DNA of 64,000 bases from assembly GCF_026015985.1 (NCBI RefSeq), contig NZ_CP110389.1:4248001-4312000 (forward strand), given 5' to 3'. The translations under genes were made by a program, and so were the position numbers. Origin of the DNA: Rhodopseudomonas sp. P2A-2r. GTDB lineage: Bacteria > Pseudomonadota > Alphaproteobacteria > Rhizobiales > Xanthobacteraceae. How positions within the stretch are numbered: the first letter of the stretch is position 1; each line of letters starts with the position of its first letter. A model generated the notes under the pieces. The model had not been told where the DNA came from and ran no database searches. It was given only the letters and a program-made list of their open reading frames with translations. Below, piece by piece: positions 49,021 to 57,964 of the stretch.

Positions 49021-50304
49021 ATGATCTCCGGATGGCTCTCGACTGCCCTCGCCCGCCGCAACATCCACTACGGATGGGCGATGGTCGCCGTGACATTCCT
49101 CACGGCGCTGGTCAGCGCCGCTGCGGTCGGCGCGCCCGGCGTCTTCATCGTGCCGCTGCAGAAGGAATTCGGCTGGAGCACCGCGGAAATCGCCTCGGCG
49201 ATGTCGATCCGCTTCGTGCTGTTCGGATTGATGGCGCCGTTCGCCGCCGCACTGATGAACCGCTACGGCCTGCGCAACGTCACGCTGGCGGCGCTGCTGG
49301 TGGTGGTCTCAAGCCTGCTGCTGTCGCTGGCCATGACGCAGCTCTGGCAGCTGGTTTTGCTATGGGGCGTCGCGGTCGGCATCGGCACCGGCATGACTGC
49401 GCTGGTGCTCGGCGCCACCATCGCGGCGCGCTGGTTCAGCGCGCGGCGCGGGCTGGTGGTCGGCATTCTCACTGCGAGTGCTGCAACCGGCCAGCTGATC
49501 TTCCTGCCGATCCTGGCCAGCATCACCGAACGCAGCGACTGGCGCTGGGCGCTGGCGCTGATGTGCGTGATGCTGGCGGTGGCGGCGCTCGGCGTGCTGC
49601 TGGTGATGCGCGACCGTCCGGGCGATATCGGGCTGCGTCCCTATGGCGACACCGGCACCGCGCCGCTGCCGGCCCCTGCTCCCGGCAACGCACCGATCAT
49701 GGCGGCCGCGCTCGGCGCGCTGCGCGATGCCGCCAGGACGCGGGTGTTCTGGATTCTGTTCGCCACCTTCTTCATCTGCGGCGCCAGCACCAACGGGCTG
49801 GTGCAGGTGCATCTGATCCCCATGTGCCTCGATTTCGGCATCCCGCAGATGCAGGCCGCCGGCCTTCTCGCGGCCATGGGCGTGTTCGACTTCATCGGCA
49901 CCATCGCCTCGGGCTGGCTGTCGGATCGCTACGACAACCGCTATCTGCTGTTCTGGTATTACGGGCTGCGCGGCCTGTCACTACTGGCGCTGCCGTTCAC
50001 CGACTTCTCGTTCTACGGCCTGTCGCTGTTCGCCATGTTCTATGGCCTCGACTGGATCGCCACCGTGCCGCCGACGGTGCGGCTGACCGCCGCCAAGTTC
50101 GGGCCCGAGCGCGCCGGCCTGGTGTTCGGCTGGATTTTTGCCGGCCACCAGTTGGGGGCAGCCACCGCGGCATTCGGCGCCGGCCTGTCGCGCACCGTGC
50201 TGCTGAGCTACCTGCCGGCGTTCTTCGCCGCCGGCGCGCTGTGCATCGTCGCGGCGATCATCGTGTTGATGATCGCGCGCGACAAGAAGGTGGCGGCTGC
50301 CTAG
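49021..50304 (+). CDS. MFS transporter (monocarboxylate-porter-like)
   Basis: 427 residues, twelve hydrophobic helices. RRNIHYGWAMVAVTFLTALV opening and ARWFSARRGLVVGILTASAA between helices 4 and 5 match the MCT/oxalate-formate-like MFS subgroup; QVHLIPMCLDFGIPQMQAAG and ASGWLSDRYDNRYLLFWYYG follow in the second half. Located between the enoyl-CoA hydratase and a carboxyltransferase gene, it probably imports the organic acid handled by the flanking CoA enzymes. Confidence 0.9.
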   Translation: MISGWLSTALARRNIHYGWAMVAVTFLTALVSAAAVGAPGVFIVPLQKEFGWSTAEIASAMSIRFVLFGLMAPFAAALMNRYGLRNVTLAALLVVVSSLLLSLAMTQLWQLVLLWGVAVGIGTGMTALVLGATIAARWFSARRGLVVGILTASAATGQLIFLPILASITERSDWRWALALMCVMLAVAALGVLLVMRDRPGDIGLRPYGDTGTAPLPAPAPGNAPIMAAALGALRDAARTRVFWILFATFFICGASTNGLVQVHLIPMCLDFGIPQMQAAGLLAAMGVFDFIGTIASGWLSDRYDNRYLLFWYYGLRGLSLLALPFTDFSFYGLSLFAMFYGLDWIATVPPTVRLTAAKFGPERAGLVFGWIFAGHQLGAATAAFGAGLSRTVLLSYLPAFFAAGALCIVAAIIVLMIARDKKVAAA

Positions 50305-50308
50305 CACT

Positions 50309-50430
50309 GTCATTCCGGGGCGCGAGGGTGCAGCCCGAGCGAACCCGGAATCCTGACATGTTCAGTGCTAAACACCTCGAGGTTCTGGGGTCGCGGTCGG
50401 CTTGCGCCGCCCGCGCCGCGGAACGACAAC
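50309..50430. repeat. 'TGTCATTCCGGGG...CCCGGAATCCTGACA' repeat
   Basis: Contains an imperfect hairpin (ATTCCGGG at about 50312 with CCCGGAAT at about 50344) and a second GC-rich arm ending CGCGGAACGACA. It fills the gap between the convergent MFS and carboxyltransferase genes and may help terminate both. Confidence 0.65.
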
Positions 50431-50436
50431 ATTGGG

Positions 50437-51993
50437 TTACGGCCGCATTGCCAGCCGTGACGGTCCGGCCGTTCGCAACGGCTCCGCGAGGCGCGCGAAC
50501 TCGCACAGCAGCGAACGCGTCTTGCGAGGATCGATGATCTCCTCGACCCAGAACTTCTCCGCCGAGCGGAACGGCGAGCGCAGCTTGTTGAGGCGGTCCT
50601 CGATCTCCTGCTGTTTGGCCTTGGGATCGGCGGCCGCGTCGATCTCGGCGCGATAGGCGGCCTCGATGCCGCCCTCCAGCGGCAGCGAGCCCCAATAGGC
50701 CGACGGCCACGCATAGCGCATCGAGAAGCGGTTGGCCGGCTGATGCACCACGCCGGCGACGCCGAAGGCGTTGCGGATGATGATCGTGCACCATGGCACC
50801 GTGGTCTGGTTGACCGCGGCCATGGCGCGCACGCCGTGGCGGATGGTGGCGGCCTTCTCCGCCTCGAGCCCGATCATGAAGCCCGGACAGTCCATCAGAT
50901 AGACCACCGGCAGATGGAAGGTCTCGGCGAGATCGACGAAGCGCACCACCTTCTGGCACGCCTCCGCGGTCCACGAGCCGCCATAGTGATAGGAGTCGCC
51001 GGCGAGCAGCAGCACGGGACGGCCCTCGAGCCGGGCAAAGCCGGCGATGACCGGCCGGCCGAAATTCGCGGCCATCTCGAAGAACGAGCCCTTGTCGACG
51101 ACGGCGTCGATGATCGGGCGCATCTTGTAGACCTGCCGGCGATTGCGCGGCACCGCAGAGATCAGCGATTCCTCGGCGCGTTCCGGATCGTCGTTGCAGG
51201 CCACGGTCGGCGGCAGGCCGTAGACCGACGACGGCAGATACGACAGGAATCTTCGCGCGCAGGCAAAAGCCTCTTCCTCGGTGTCGACCGCGTGATCGAC
51301 GCCGCCGGCGCGGGTCTGGATATCGGCGCCGCCGAGCTCCCACTTGGTCAGGTCCTGGCCGAGCCGTTTCACCACCGGCGGTCCGGCCACGAACATGGCG
51401 GAAGTCTTGGTCATCACCGAATAGTGGCTCGCCGCCAGTCGCGCGGCGCCGAGTCCCGCGACCGAACCAAGGCCGAGGCCGACCACCGGCACCTGCGCCA
51501 TGTTGGCGATCGTGTACCAGTACCATTGCGTGCCGCCGACGCCGCCCGGCAGATTGGCCGCGCCCTTGGTCTCGATGGTCTTGACCGAACCGCCGCCGCC
51601 GGAGCCCTCGATGATCCGCACGATGGGCAGCCGGAAATCATGGGCCATCTGCTCGGCCATCAGCGGCTTGGCAGAAATCGACGCATCCGCCGAGCCGCCG
51701 CGCACCGTGAAGTCGTCGCCGACCACAACGACGGGATGGCCATCGATCTTGCCGCGGCCGAACACGCAGTTCGCCGGCGTCAGCTGGGTGAGCGTGCCCG
51801 CTTCGTCATATTCGGCGACGCCGGAGATGGCGCCGACCTCGTGAAAGCTGTTGGCATCGATCAATCCGTCGATGCGCTGGCGAACCGTCAGCCGGCCCTG
51901 GTCATGCTGTCGCTTGACCTTGTCAACGCCGCCCATCTCCCGCGCGAACGCTTCGCGCCGGGAGAGGTAGTCGAGTTCCGGCTTCCAGTTCAT
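50437..51993 (-). CDS. Acyl-CoA carboxylase carboxyltransferase subunit (PccB/MccB-like)
   Basis: 518 residues with two crotonase-fold carboxyltransferase domains. MNWKPELDYLSRREAFAREM, then VVVVGDDFTVRGGSADASIS, RIIEGSGGGGSVKTIETKGA (N-domain oxyanion loop), then in the C-domain LAGDSYHYGGSWTAEACQKV, YLMDCPGFMIGLEAEKAATI and EGGIEAAYRAEIDAAADPK. A good GGCGGAGG lies upstream of ATG 51993. It transfers carboxyl between biotin and an acyl-CoA. A separate biotin carrier is encoded 1.1 kb away, but no biotin carboxylase is in the window. As written, the upstream IclR frame reads straight into it (see findings). Confidence 0.93.
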   Translation of the reverse strand: MNWKPELDYLSRREAFAREMGGVDKVKRQHDQGRLTVRQRIDGLIDANSFHEVGAISGVAEYDEAGTLTQLTPANCVFGRGKIDGHPVVVVGDDFTVRGGSADASISAKPLMAEQMAHDFRLPIVRIIEGSGGGGSVKTIETKGAANLPGGVGGTQWYWYTIANMAQVPVVGLGLGSVAGLGAARLAASHYSVMTKTSAMFVAGPPVVKRLGQDLTKWELGGADIQTRAGGVDHAVDTEEEAFACARRFLSYLPSSVYGLPPTVACNDDPERAEESLISAVPRNRRQVYKMRPIIDAVVDKGSFFEMAANFGRPVIAGFARLEGRPVLLLAGDSYHYGGSWTAEACQKVVRFVDLAETFHLPVVYLMDCPGFMIGLEAEKAATIRHGVRAMAAVNQTTVPWCTIIIRNAFGVAGVVHQPANRFSMRYAWPSAYWGSLPLEGGIEAAYRAEIDAAADPKAKQQEIEDRLNKLRSPFRSAEKFWVEEIIDPRKTRSLLCEFARLAEPLRTAGPSRLAMRP

Positions 51994-52887
51994 TCGTGGC
52001 CTCCGCCTTGATGGTCTTCTTGTTGATTGAGGAGGCGGCGCGTCGGTCGCCGCGTTGTAGAGGCCGTTATCGGCGTTGGTGACCATCTGGCCGATGGTGC
52101 CGCTGAGCGCGAGCAGCAGCGGCGCCACTTCGTCCTGCATCCGCTTCTCGTCATACATGGACGACAACAGGCCGATGGTGACCACCACATAGGTCTGATA
52201 TTGCGGCGACCACATGGGCGTCGCGATGCCGTTAATATGCGGCGTGAACAGCCCGGTGGCGGTGACGTAGCCGTTCTCGCGCAGCGACTGGCGATTGGCC
52301 TCGATCCGGCTGCGCAGCACGCGGCCGTCTTCGGGGACTTCGCGTGCGATATCGTTGATCAGCGCGTCGCCGACGTTGTCGTCGAGGGCGGCGGTGTAAG
52401 CGTGTCCCGCCGCGGTGCGGCCCATGGCGATCCGGCTGCCGGTGGTGGAATGCAGGCCGAGCGCGTGATCGGCGCGGGCATATTCCAGATAGACCATATG
52501 GAAACGGTCGGGCACCAGGAAGCCGATGGTGCCGGGGATCTGGTCGGCGACCTCCTGTAGCCGCAGGCGGATCAGGTTGCGCAGCTGCAGACCGCGGGTC
52601 ATCGACGTGCTCATGGCCACCGCGCTCGGCCCGATGCGGTACTTCTGGTCGGCGGGCAGATAGGCCAGCTGGCCCATGCGGGTCAGCGTATGCGTCAGCC
52701 GCGACACCGTGGAGCGCGGCAGGCCGCAGCGATTGGAGATTTCGAGATTGCCGAGCCGGGCGTCGTGGCCCTCGAAGCAACGCAGGATATCGAAGGCCCG
52801 CGACACCACCTGGATGACGTCGCCATCACCTGCCAGATCGCTGGCCAGAATCCCGTTTTTGCTAAGCCGCTCCGAGCGTCGTCCCAT
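51990..52887 (-). CDS. IclR-family transcriptional regulator, reading frame fused to the carboxyltransferase
   Basis: About 298 residues from ATG 52887 (AGGAAA upstream). N-terminal winged helix (VIQVVSRAFDILRCFEGHDA, then LGNLEISNRCGLPRSTVSRL) and C-terminal IclR effector domain (RIAMGRTAAGHAYTAALDDN, then SLRENGYVTATGLFTPHING, then MWSPQYQTYVVVTIGLLSS). The frame has no stop before the carboxyltransferase start; in the alternative frame a TGA at 51990-51992 overlaps the next ATG as ATGA, the expected operon arrangement. A single indel near 52030 would separate the two. Probably controls this carboxylase locus and the divergent biotin carrier. Confidence 0.85.
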
Positions 52888-53112
52888 GATGCGTTTCCTG
52901 TCGACGGCGCATCTTCGGATCCGGTCATTGTGACCCTCCCCTGCGCGCCTGCCTATTTCGTTCTGCGGAATTAAATTCCACTTGCGGTCCAAGCTACATC
53001 ACGCAATCCTGCACGACAACACCCCATCCCATTTCTCTCTCCAACCTTTTGCGCAGTTCGATCCGACCGCTGCCACTCAAACGAGCAGCCGGTGCGATCG
53101 ACGGAGGACGCC

Positions 53113-53334
53113 ATGCCAGAGATCAAGATCACCAGCGAAGTCGCCGGGCGCATTTGCGCATTGCCGCTCGACATCGGCGCAAGCGTCGGCGCGGGCGAAG
53201 AGGTCGCCTTCGTCGAGGCCATGAAGATGGAGATTCCCGTCGCCTCGCCTGTGGCAGCGAGAATCAAGTCGATCCTGGTGGCGATCGACGACGTGGTGGC
53301 CGAAGGTCAGTTGCTGGTGATTGTCGAGACGTGA
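53113..53334 (+). CDS. Biotin carboxyl carrier protein (free-standing biotinyl domain)
   Basis: 73 residues: MPEIKITSEVAGRICALPLD then FVEAMKMEIPVASPVAARIK. EAMKM carries the lysine that is biotinylated; the flanking Val/Ile pattern is the half-barrel of a biotinyl domain. GGAGG lies eight bases ahead of ATG 53113. It is divergent from the IclR gene and, with the carboxyltransferase, forms two of the three parts of a biotin-dependent carboxylase. The biotin carboxylase part is not here. Confidence 0.93.
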   Translation: MPEIKITSEVAGRICALPLDIGASVGAGEEVAFVEAMKMEIPVASPVAARIKSILVAIDDVVAEGQLLVIVET

Positions 53335-53600
53335 GGCGCGCGGGCGCTGCGCAGCGCTCTTCCTTTTCCCTCCCCACGCGTCTTCGCGGTGGGGAGGGTG
53401 GCGCGTGTGAGCGGAGCGAACAACGCGTCGGGTGGGGGACGCGCAGCATACGCGACAGCGCGTGGCGCGCCCCACCCCGGCCTCCACTTCGCCGATGCTG
53501 CGCATCGCCTTCGTTCGGCCGACCCTCCCCGCCTCGCGCGACTGCGCCGCGCTCCGGGGAGGGATTCTTCAGGCGCCTTGCCTGAACATCTGATTCAATT
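53335..53600. repeat. Repeat-rich region with CCTCCCC palindromes
   Basis: CCCTCCCCAC (53368-53377) pairs with GTGGGGAGGG (53389-53398), an additional GCG/CGC step closing a TCTT loop; a related CCTCCCCG...CGGGGAGGG pair spans about 53523-53572. The first hairpin follows the biotin-carrier stop by 34 bases. No gene is supportable here. Confidence 0.6.
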
Positions 53601-53685
53601 GTCAAACAGCCATGCGATCGCATCCCCGCGACGCTTGCGCGCCCGGGCTGTGCTGCATTCCCTTGCCCCCTCGAAATCGAGAGGT

Positions 53686-53793
53686 CGCGCGGAACGCCGG
53701 GTGCCCGATGCACCCATGGGCTTGTGCGCAAAGTATAGTAAGCGCACAAGGCTTGCCACGGTCACACCGGGAAACAGCCCGGCGTTCCGCGCG
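53686..53793. repeat. Structured element: 16-bp outer stem with nested 9-bp hairpin
   Basis: CGCGCGGAACGCCGGG (53686-53701) is perfectly inverted at 53778-53793. Inside, CTTGTGCGC (53721-53729) is inverted at 53742-53750 around a 12-base A+T-rich loop. The element sits in a 1-kb stretch with no credible gene (53335-54353). A 172-codon frame (53612-54130) crosses it, but its Arg/Ser/Pro-rich product and equally open opposite strand argue it is not coding. Could be a structured RNA or mobile repeat. Confidence 0.7.
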
Positions 53794-54159
53794 CAGTGGT
53801 GTTAACGGCTTATTGCGTGCTCTCCCCGGCGGCCGACACGGTTTCTCGTCGCCGTCGCTTCCGGTTGAGGGTGTTCCACGGACGGGTTGCCGCGGACTCT
53901 CCACCGGGCTTGGTGCTCACGCGGGGCACCAGGACCACACGCCTTCGCCGTCCGCGCAGCGCTGTCGTCTGCGCTTCCTTCAGTTCTCACTGGCCATTCT
54001 GGCGAGCCCTGAACCGAATTCCGCGCCTGACGCTGCCGCGTCCACCGCACCCCGCCCCGCGAACCTGACGATCGCGATACGCCCCTCTCGGTGGGACGGG
54101 ATGTCATGGATTATAAACCTAAACCAATGATCGTCAAGAGAGTCTAGGAAAAAATATCG

Positions 54160-54345
54160 CCATCCGAGTTGGGTCCGTTCCCCGGACGCGGTGCACCACG
54201 CCGCGCTTGCGCGGCATGGTGCACCGCAGATCCGGCCCAGCTCGTTGACATCAAGAAGCTGGATCCCGGGTCTGCGCAGCAGCACTTTCGGCGATGCTGC
54301 GCATCGCCTGTGCTGCAGCGCGCCCGGGAAACGGTGAGGAACCGG
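54160..54345. repeat. 'gttccccggacgcggtgcacca...gcgcccggg' dispersed repeat
   Basis: Contains CCCGGACGCGGTGCACCA, an internal GCGC-rich hairpin (CACCACGCCGCGCTTGCGCG region), AGATCCGGCCCAG and CCCGGGTCTGCGCAGCAGCA before the ligase stop. Modules are shared with 26925-27060, 33510-33590 and 60680-60835. Confidence 0.68.
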
Positions 54346-54353
54346 ACCGAAGG

Positions 54354-56447
54354 CTACCTCCCCTGAAACACCACGGCATCGACCACCACGCAGCCCTTGC
54401 CCGCGCTGTCGAGCATGACAGGGTTGAGGTCGATGCTCATCACCTTGGCCGACGCGTCGCGCATCAGTTCGCCGATCTTCACCACGGCGTCGCAGAGCGC
54501 CGCGACGTCCATCGGCGGTTCGCCGCGCACGCCGGCGAACAGCGGCGCGATGCGCAGCCTGCCGAGCGCTTCCCGGACGTCGTCGGTCGAGAAGGGCGGC
54601 AGCAGCAGCGTCGTGTCCTTGAACACCTCGACATACTTGCCGCCGTCGCCGACCGCGACCACCGGGCCGAACACCGGATCGCGATGCGCGCCGATCATGA
54701 TCTCGCGGCGGCCGCTGGCCATGGCGGCGACGATGACGCCGTCGAAGCGCGCGCCGTGCTTGCGGATGATGTCCTCCATCACGGCGTAGATCTCGCCGGC
54801 CTCCTCGCGCGCCTTGACGCCGACCTTGACCAGGCCGAGTTCGGACTTGTGCGCGATATCGGCCGAGCAGCCCTTGACGACAACAGGACCGCCGATGGCC
54901 TCGAAGGCCGCAACGGCTTCGGCGCGCGAGCGGCACAGCCGGTACGGCACCACGGGAATGCCGCGTTTGCCCAGCAGGTCGAGACTGTCGGCCTCGTTCA
55001 GCATGGTCATCTCGCCGGCCGACGCGATCAGCGCGTCGGATTTTCCGCGGCTGGCGCGGCGCTCCAGCGTGCGCGCCATCAACTCGCGATGGGCGAGGAA
55101 CTGATGCAGCGCGGTGACCGCCTCCACCTCGGTAGGAAATACCGAGACGCCCTGGGCCTGGAATTCCACGGCCACGCTGGGCTGCGTCGCCGCCACCACC
55201 AGCGGCTTGCCGGTCTGCGCTGCGAAGGCTGCGGAGTCCCGCGCAAAGGCCGCCACGTCATAGCCGGGACCGGCGACGGGCACGCCGATCACGAAGGCAT
55301 CGGCGGCAGGGTCCTCGGCAATTACCGGCAGGATGTCGCCGAACAGCCGGCTGTTGGAGAGCAGCGCCGCGGTGAGATCGATGGGATTGGTCGTGGTGGC
55401 AAAGCTCGGCAGGATGCCCTTCAGTTTCCTGTCCGTATCGTCAGACAGTTTGGCCATGGGCATGCCCACGGTGGTGGCGGCGTCCGCCGTCATCACGCAG
55501 ACCGCGCCGGAATTGCTGATGGCGACCAGCCGCCTGCCCCGCGGCTTCCAGCCCTTGAGATAGAGCTCGGTGGCCTCCACCAGGCCGCGCATGTCCGGCG
55601 CGCGCCAGATGCCATGATGCTCGAAGAAGGCATCGACCACGCGGTCCTCGTTGGCCAGCGCGCCGGTGTGCGACTGCGCGGCCTGGCGGCCGGCCTCGGA
55701 GCGGCCCGACTTCAGCGCGATAATCGGCAGGTCGCGGTCGAGCGCGATGGCCGCGAGTTCTTCGAGATACTTCTTGTCCGGGATGCTCTCGAGATAGAGC
55801 AGCATCAGCTTGACCTCGGGATCTTCGGCCACCGCAATGGCCAGTTCGCCCACGGTGATGTCGGCATCGTTGCCGGTGGCATGGCTGTGGCGCACGCCGA
55901 TGCCGCGCGGATTGAGGAAGCCGACCGGCACGGTGGACAGCGCGCCGCTCTGGCTGAGCATGGCGACATGGCCCTCGACGCGGTCGAACTCCATGAACAT
56001 GGTGGAGAACGAGGCGATGGCGCCGGTGCCGAAATTGGCGAGGCCCTGCGAATTCGGCCCGACAATGCGCATGCCGGCCTTGTGAGCGACCTCGACCATG
56101 CGGCGCTCCTTGGCCTTGCCGGCGATGGCATCGACCTCGCCGAAACCCGAGGCCATCACCACGGCGATCTTGACGCCGAAGGCGGCGCAATCTTCCACCG
56201 CGGCAATGGCATTGTCGCCGGCCACCGCGACGATCACCATCTCCGGCGCCTCCGGCAGATCGCGCAGGCTCGGATAGCAGCGCTCGCCCTGGATCTCGGT
56301 GCGGGTCGGATTGATCGGATAGATCTTGCCCTTGAAGCCGAATTTCTTGAGGTAATGAACCGGCCGGCCGCCAACCTTGTTGGGATTTTCGGAGGCACCG
56401 ATGATGGCGACCGAGCGGGGATCGAGGGCGGCGCGAAGACGGCTCAT
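54354..56447 (-). CDS. Acetate--CoA ligase-type (NDP-forming) acyl-CoA synthetase
   Basis: 697 residues combining the alpha and beta parts of the ADP-forming acyl-CoA synthetase superfamily. N-terminal CoA-binding domain (MSRLRAALDPRSVAIIGASE, then NPNKVGGRPVHYLKKFG), succinyl-CoA-ligase-like domain with the phosphohistidine motif AAQSHTGALANEDRVVDAFF, then a C-terminal ATP-grasp domain (LLGKRGIPVVPYRLCRSRAE, then GGPVVVKGCSADIAHKSELG, then MIGAHRDPVFGPVVAVGDGG). ATG 56447 overlaps the preceding stop by 4 bases. It makes an acyl-CoA (or, like Pat/PimA-like relatives, other thioesters). Part of the DUF35/thiolase operon. Confidence 0.92.
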   Translation of the reverse strand: MSRLRAALDPRSVAIIGASENPNKVGGRPVHYLKKFGFKGKIYPINPTRTEIQGERCYPSLRDLPEAPEMVIVAVAGDNAIAAVEDCAAFGVKIAVVMASGFGEVDAIAGKAKERRMVEVAHKAGMRIVGPNSQGLANFGTGAIASFSTMFMEFDRVEGHVAMLSQSGALSTVPVGFLNPRGIGVRHSHATGNDADITVGELAIAVAEDPEVKLMLLYLESIPDKKYLEELAAIALDRDLPIIALKSGRSEAGRQAAQSHTGALANEDRVVDAFFEHHGIWRAPDMRGLVEATELYLKGWKPRGRRLVAISNSGAVCVMTADAATTVGMPMAKLSDDTDRKLKGILPSFATTTNPIDLTAALLSNSRLFGDILPVIAEDPAADAFVIGVPVAGPGYDVAAFARDSAAFAAQTGKPLVVAATQPSVAVEFQAQGVSVFPTEVEAVTALHQFLAHRELMARTLERRASRGKSDALIASAGEMTMLNEADSLDLLGKRGIPVVPYRLCRSRAEAVAAFEAIGGPVVVKGCSADIAHKSELGLVKVGVKAREEAGEIYAVMEDIIRKHGARFDGVIVAAMASGRREIMIGAHRDPVFGPVVAVGDGGKYVEVFKDTTLLLPPFSTDDVREALGRLRIAPLFAGVRGEPPMDVAALCDAVVKIGELMRDASAKVMSIDLNPVMLDSAGKGCVVVDAVVFQGR

Positions 56448-56812
56448 GGAAGAGTCCTTTCGAAATAGGGTACGAGGCGACCGGTGAATTGCCGGAAGCC
56501 GGCAGCCACCTTGTCGCCGATGACGAGATCGTTGGCCCCGTGGGCCATCATGCGAAAACCTTCGGCGGTGTCGATGAGAACGATGTTGTAGGGCACGTGG
56601 GCGCGCGCCTCGGGCGTCGCCGCGCGCAGCACCAGCGATGTCGCGTAGACGGTGCCCTGCCCGCTGGCGATTTTGTCGACCGGGTCGGGCGCGCCGCAAG
56701 CGGCGCAGAAGGCACGGCGGAAATATTGCACGGCTTGGCACGACGCGCACGTTTGATAGCTGATAGCTTCCACGCCGGTGGTCCAGTCGGCAACTGGCTT
56801 GAGCGACTTCAT
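56444..56812 (-). CDS. Zn-ribbon OB-fold (DUF35) protein
   Basis: 122 residues. The N-terminal rubredoxin-like zinc ribbon is explicit: YQTCASCQAVQYFRRAFCAACG (CxxC...CxxC), then an OB fold (GQGTVYATSLVLRAATPEAR, VPYNIVLIDTAEGFRMMAHG, IGDKVAAGFRQFTGRLVPYF). DUF35 proteins bind next to a thiolase-fold enzyme and act on acyl-CoA in complex. Both neighbouring stops and starts overlap by 4 bases (ATGA), so it is strictly co-translated with the thiolase-like gene before it and the ligase after it. Confidence 0.92.
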   Translation of the reverse strand: MKSLKPVADWTTGVEAISYQTCASCQAVQYFRRAFCAACGAPDPVDKIASGQGTVYATSLVLRAATPEARAHVPYNIVLIDTAEGFRMMAHGANDLVIGDKVAAGFRQFTGRLVPYFERTLP

Positions 56813-57945
56813 TGCACCCGCTCCAGGACCATGCTGACATGGGACGACAGCACGCCGCCGTCGCCATGCAGCAGCGCCAGCGAGGCATCGCGCACCTGGC
56901 GGTTGGCGGCGCGGCCGGTCATCTGCAGATGGGTCTCGACCAGATGCGCCATGGCGCCGCCGACGCCGCAATGGCCATAGCTCAGCAAGCCGCCATGGGT
57001 GTTCAGCGGCATGGCGCCGTGTTGTCCGAAATGCCCGGCGCGCACCAGCGCCGCCGCTTCGCCGCGGCGGGCGAGGCCGAGGTCTTCCAGCAGCATGGCA
57101 AGGGTGATGGTGAAGCTGTCGTAGACGGCAGCGTAGCGCACATCGGCGATGGCGATGCCGGTCGCAGCCTTGAGCCGGGCGATGGAGATTTCCGCGCCAA
57201 GCTCGGATAGCGCGGGCGCCGCGGTGACATGCTGATGGGTATGCGCCTGCGCGGCACCCAGAACGCGGACGCCGATGGCGCCGGTGCGCTCGCGGCTGAC
57301 CACGAAAGCGGCGCCGCCGTCGGACACCGGGCAGCAATCCAGCAGCTTCAGCGGACTGGCGATCGGCTTCGATTCCATGACGTCGGCCACGGTGATGGCG
57401 TCATGAAACTGCGCGCCGGGATGGGTCAGCGCGTGCGCCCGCATCAGCACGGCGAATTCGGCGAGGTCTTCCTCGGTGACGCCGTAGTCGTGCATGTAGC
57501 GATTGGCGACGAGACCGTAGTAAGCGGGGATGGTCGGGCCAAGCGGCACCTCAAAGACGGGATGGCCGACCTGCGCCAGCGCCTGGATCGAGGCGTCGCG
57601 GCTCTGGCCGGTCAGGCGGTTTTCGCCGCCGACCACCAGCACATGCTTTGCGACACCGGCATCCACCAGCGTATGCGCCAGCATGGCCATCGCCATGCCG
57701 GTGGCGCCGCCGACCTGGATGGCGTGGGCATAGGACGGGGTGATGCCGAAATGCTCGGCGAACACGGTGGCCAGCATGATATGCGGCATGGTGGTGGAAT
57801 AGCCGCACAGGAAACCGTCGATGTCGGATCGCTTGAGGCCGGCATCGGCGAGCGCGGCTTCGGCGGCCGTGCTCATCAGGTCGAGGGTGGACGAGCCCTC
57901 ATGCTTGCCGAACGGGGTGAGGCCGACGCCGGTGATGTAGCTCAT
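56809..57945 (-). CDS. Thiolase-fold lipid-transfer-type protein lacking the catalytic cysteine
   Basis: 378 residues. Overall thiolase (SCP-x / lipid-transfer subgroup) fold: MSYITGVGLTPFGKHEGSST, HAIQVGGATGMAMAMLAHTL, AAVYDSFTITLAMLLEDLGL and THGGLLSYGHCGVGGAMAHL. In true thiolases the nucleophile Cys sits in 'NACATG' and a His in 'ETHDCF'; here the aligned residues are Gly (about 80) and Tyr (about 275). The same change with a DUF35 partner marks Ltp2-type aldolases of steroid side-chain breakdown, so this is more likely an aldolase/lyase than a thiolase. ATG 57945 chosen by homology; the upstream extension enters a repeat. Confidence 0.87.
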   Translation of the reverse strand: MSYITGVGLTPFGKHEGSSTLDLMSTAAEAALADAGLKRSDIDGFLCGYSTTMPHIMLATVFAEHFGITPSYAHAIQVGGATGMAMAMLAHTLVDAGVAKHVLVVGGENRLTGQSRDASIQALAQVGHPVFEVPLGPTIPAYYGLVANRYMHDYGVTEEDLAEFAVLMRAHALTHPGAQFHDAITVADVMESKPIASPLKLLDCCPVSDGGAAFVVSRERTGAIGVRVLGAAQAHTHQHVTAAPALSELGAEISIARLKAATGIAIADVRYAAVYDSFTITLAMLLEDLGLARRGEAAALVRAGHFGQHGAMPLNTHGGLLSYGHCGVGGAMAHLVETHLQMTGRAANRQVRDASLALLHGDGGVLSSHVSMVLERVQ

Positions 57946-57964
57946 GTGTTGCGCCAAGCTCGGT

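Noticed and set aside
53612..54130. 172-codon frame in the gene-free kilobase
   Set aside because: Arg/Ser/Pro-rich, no ribosome site, opposite strand equally open, and it crosses a perfect nested palindrome.
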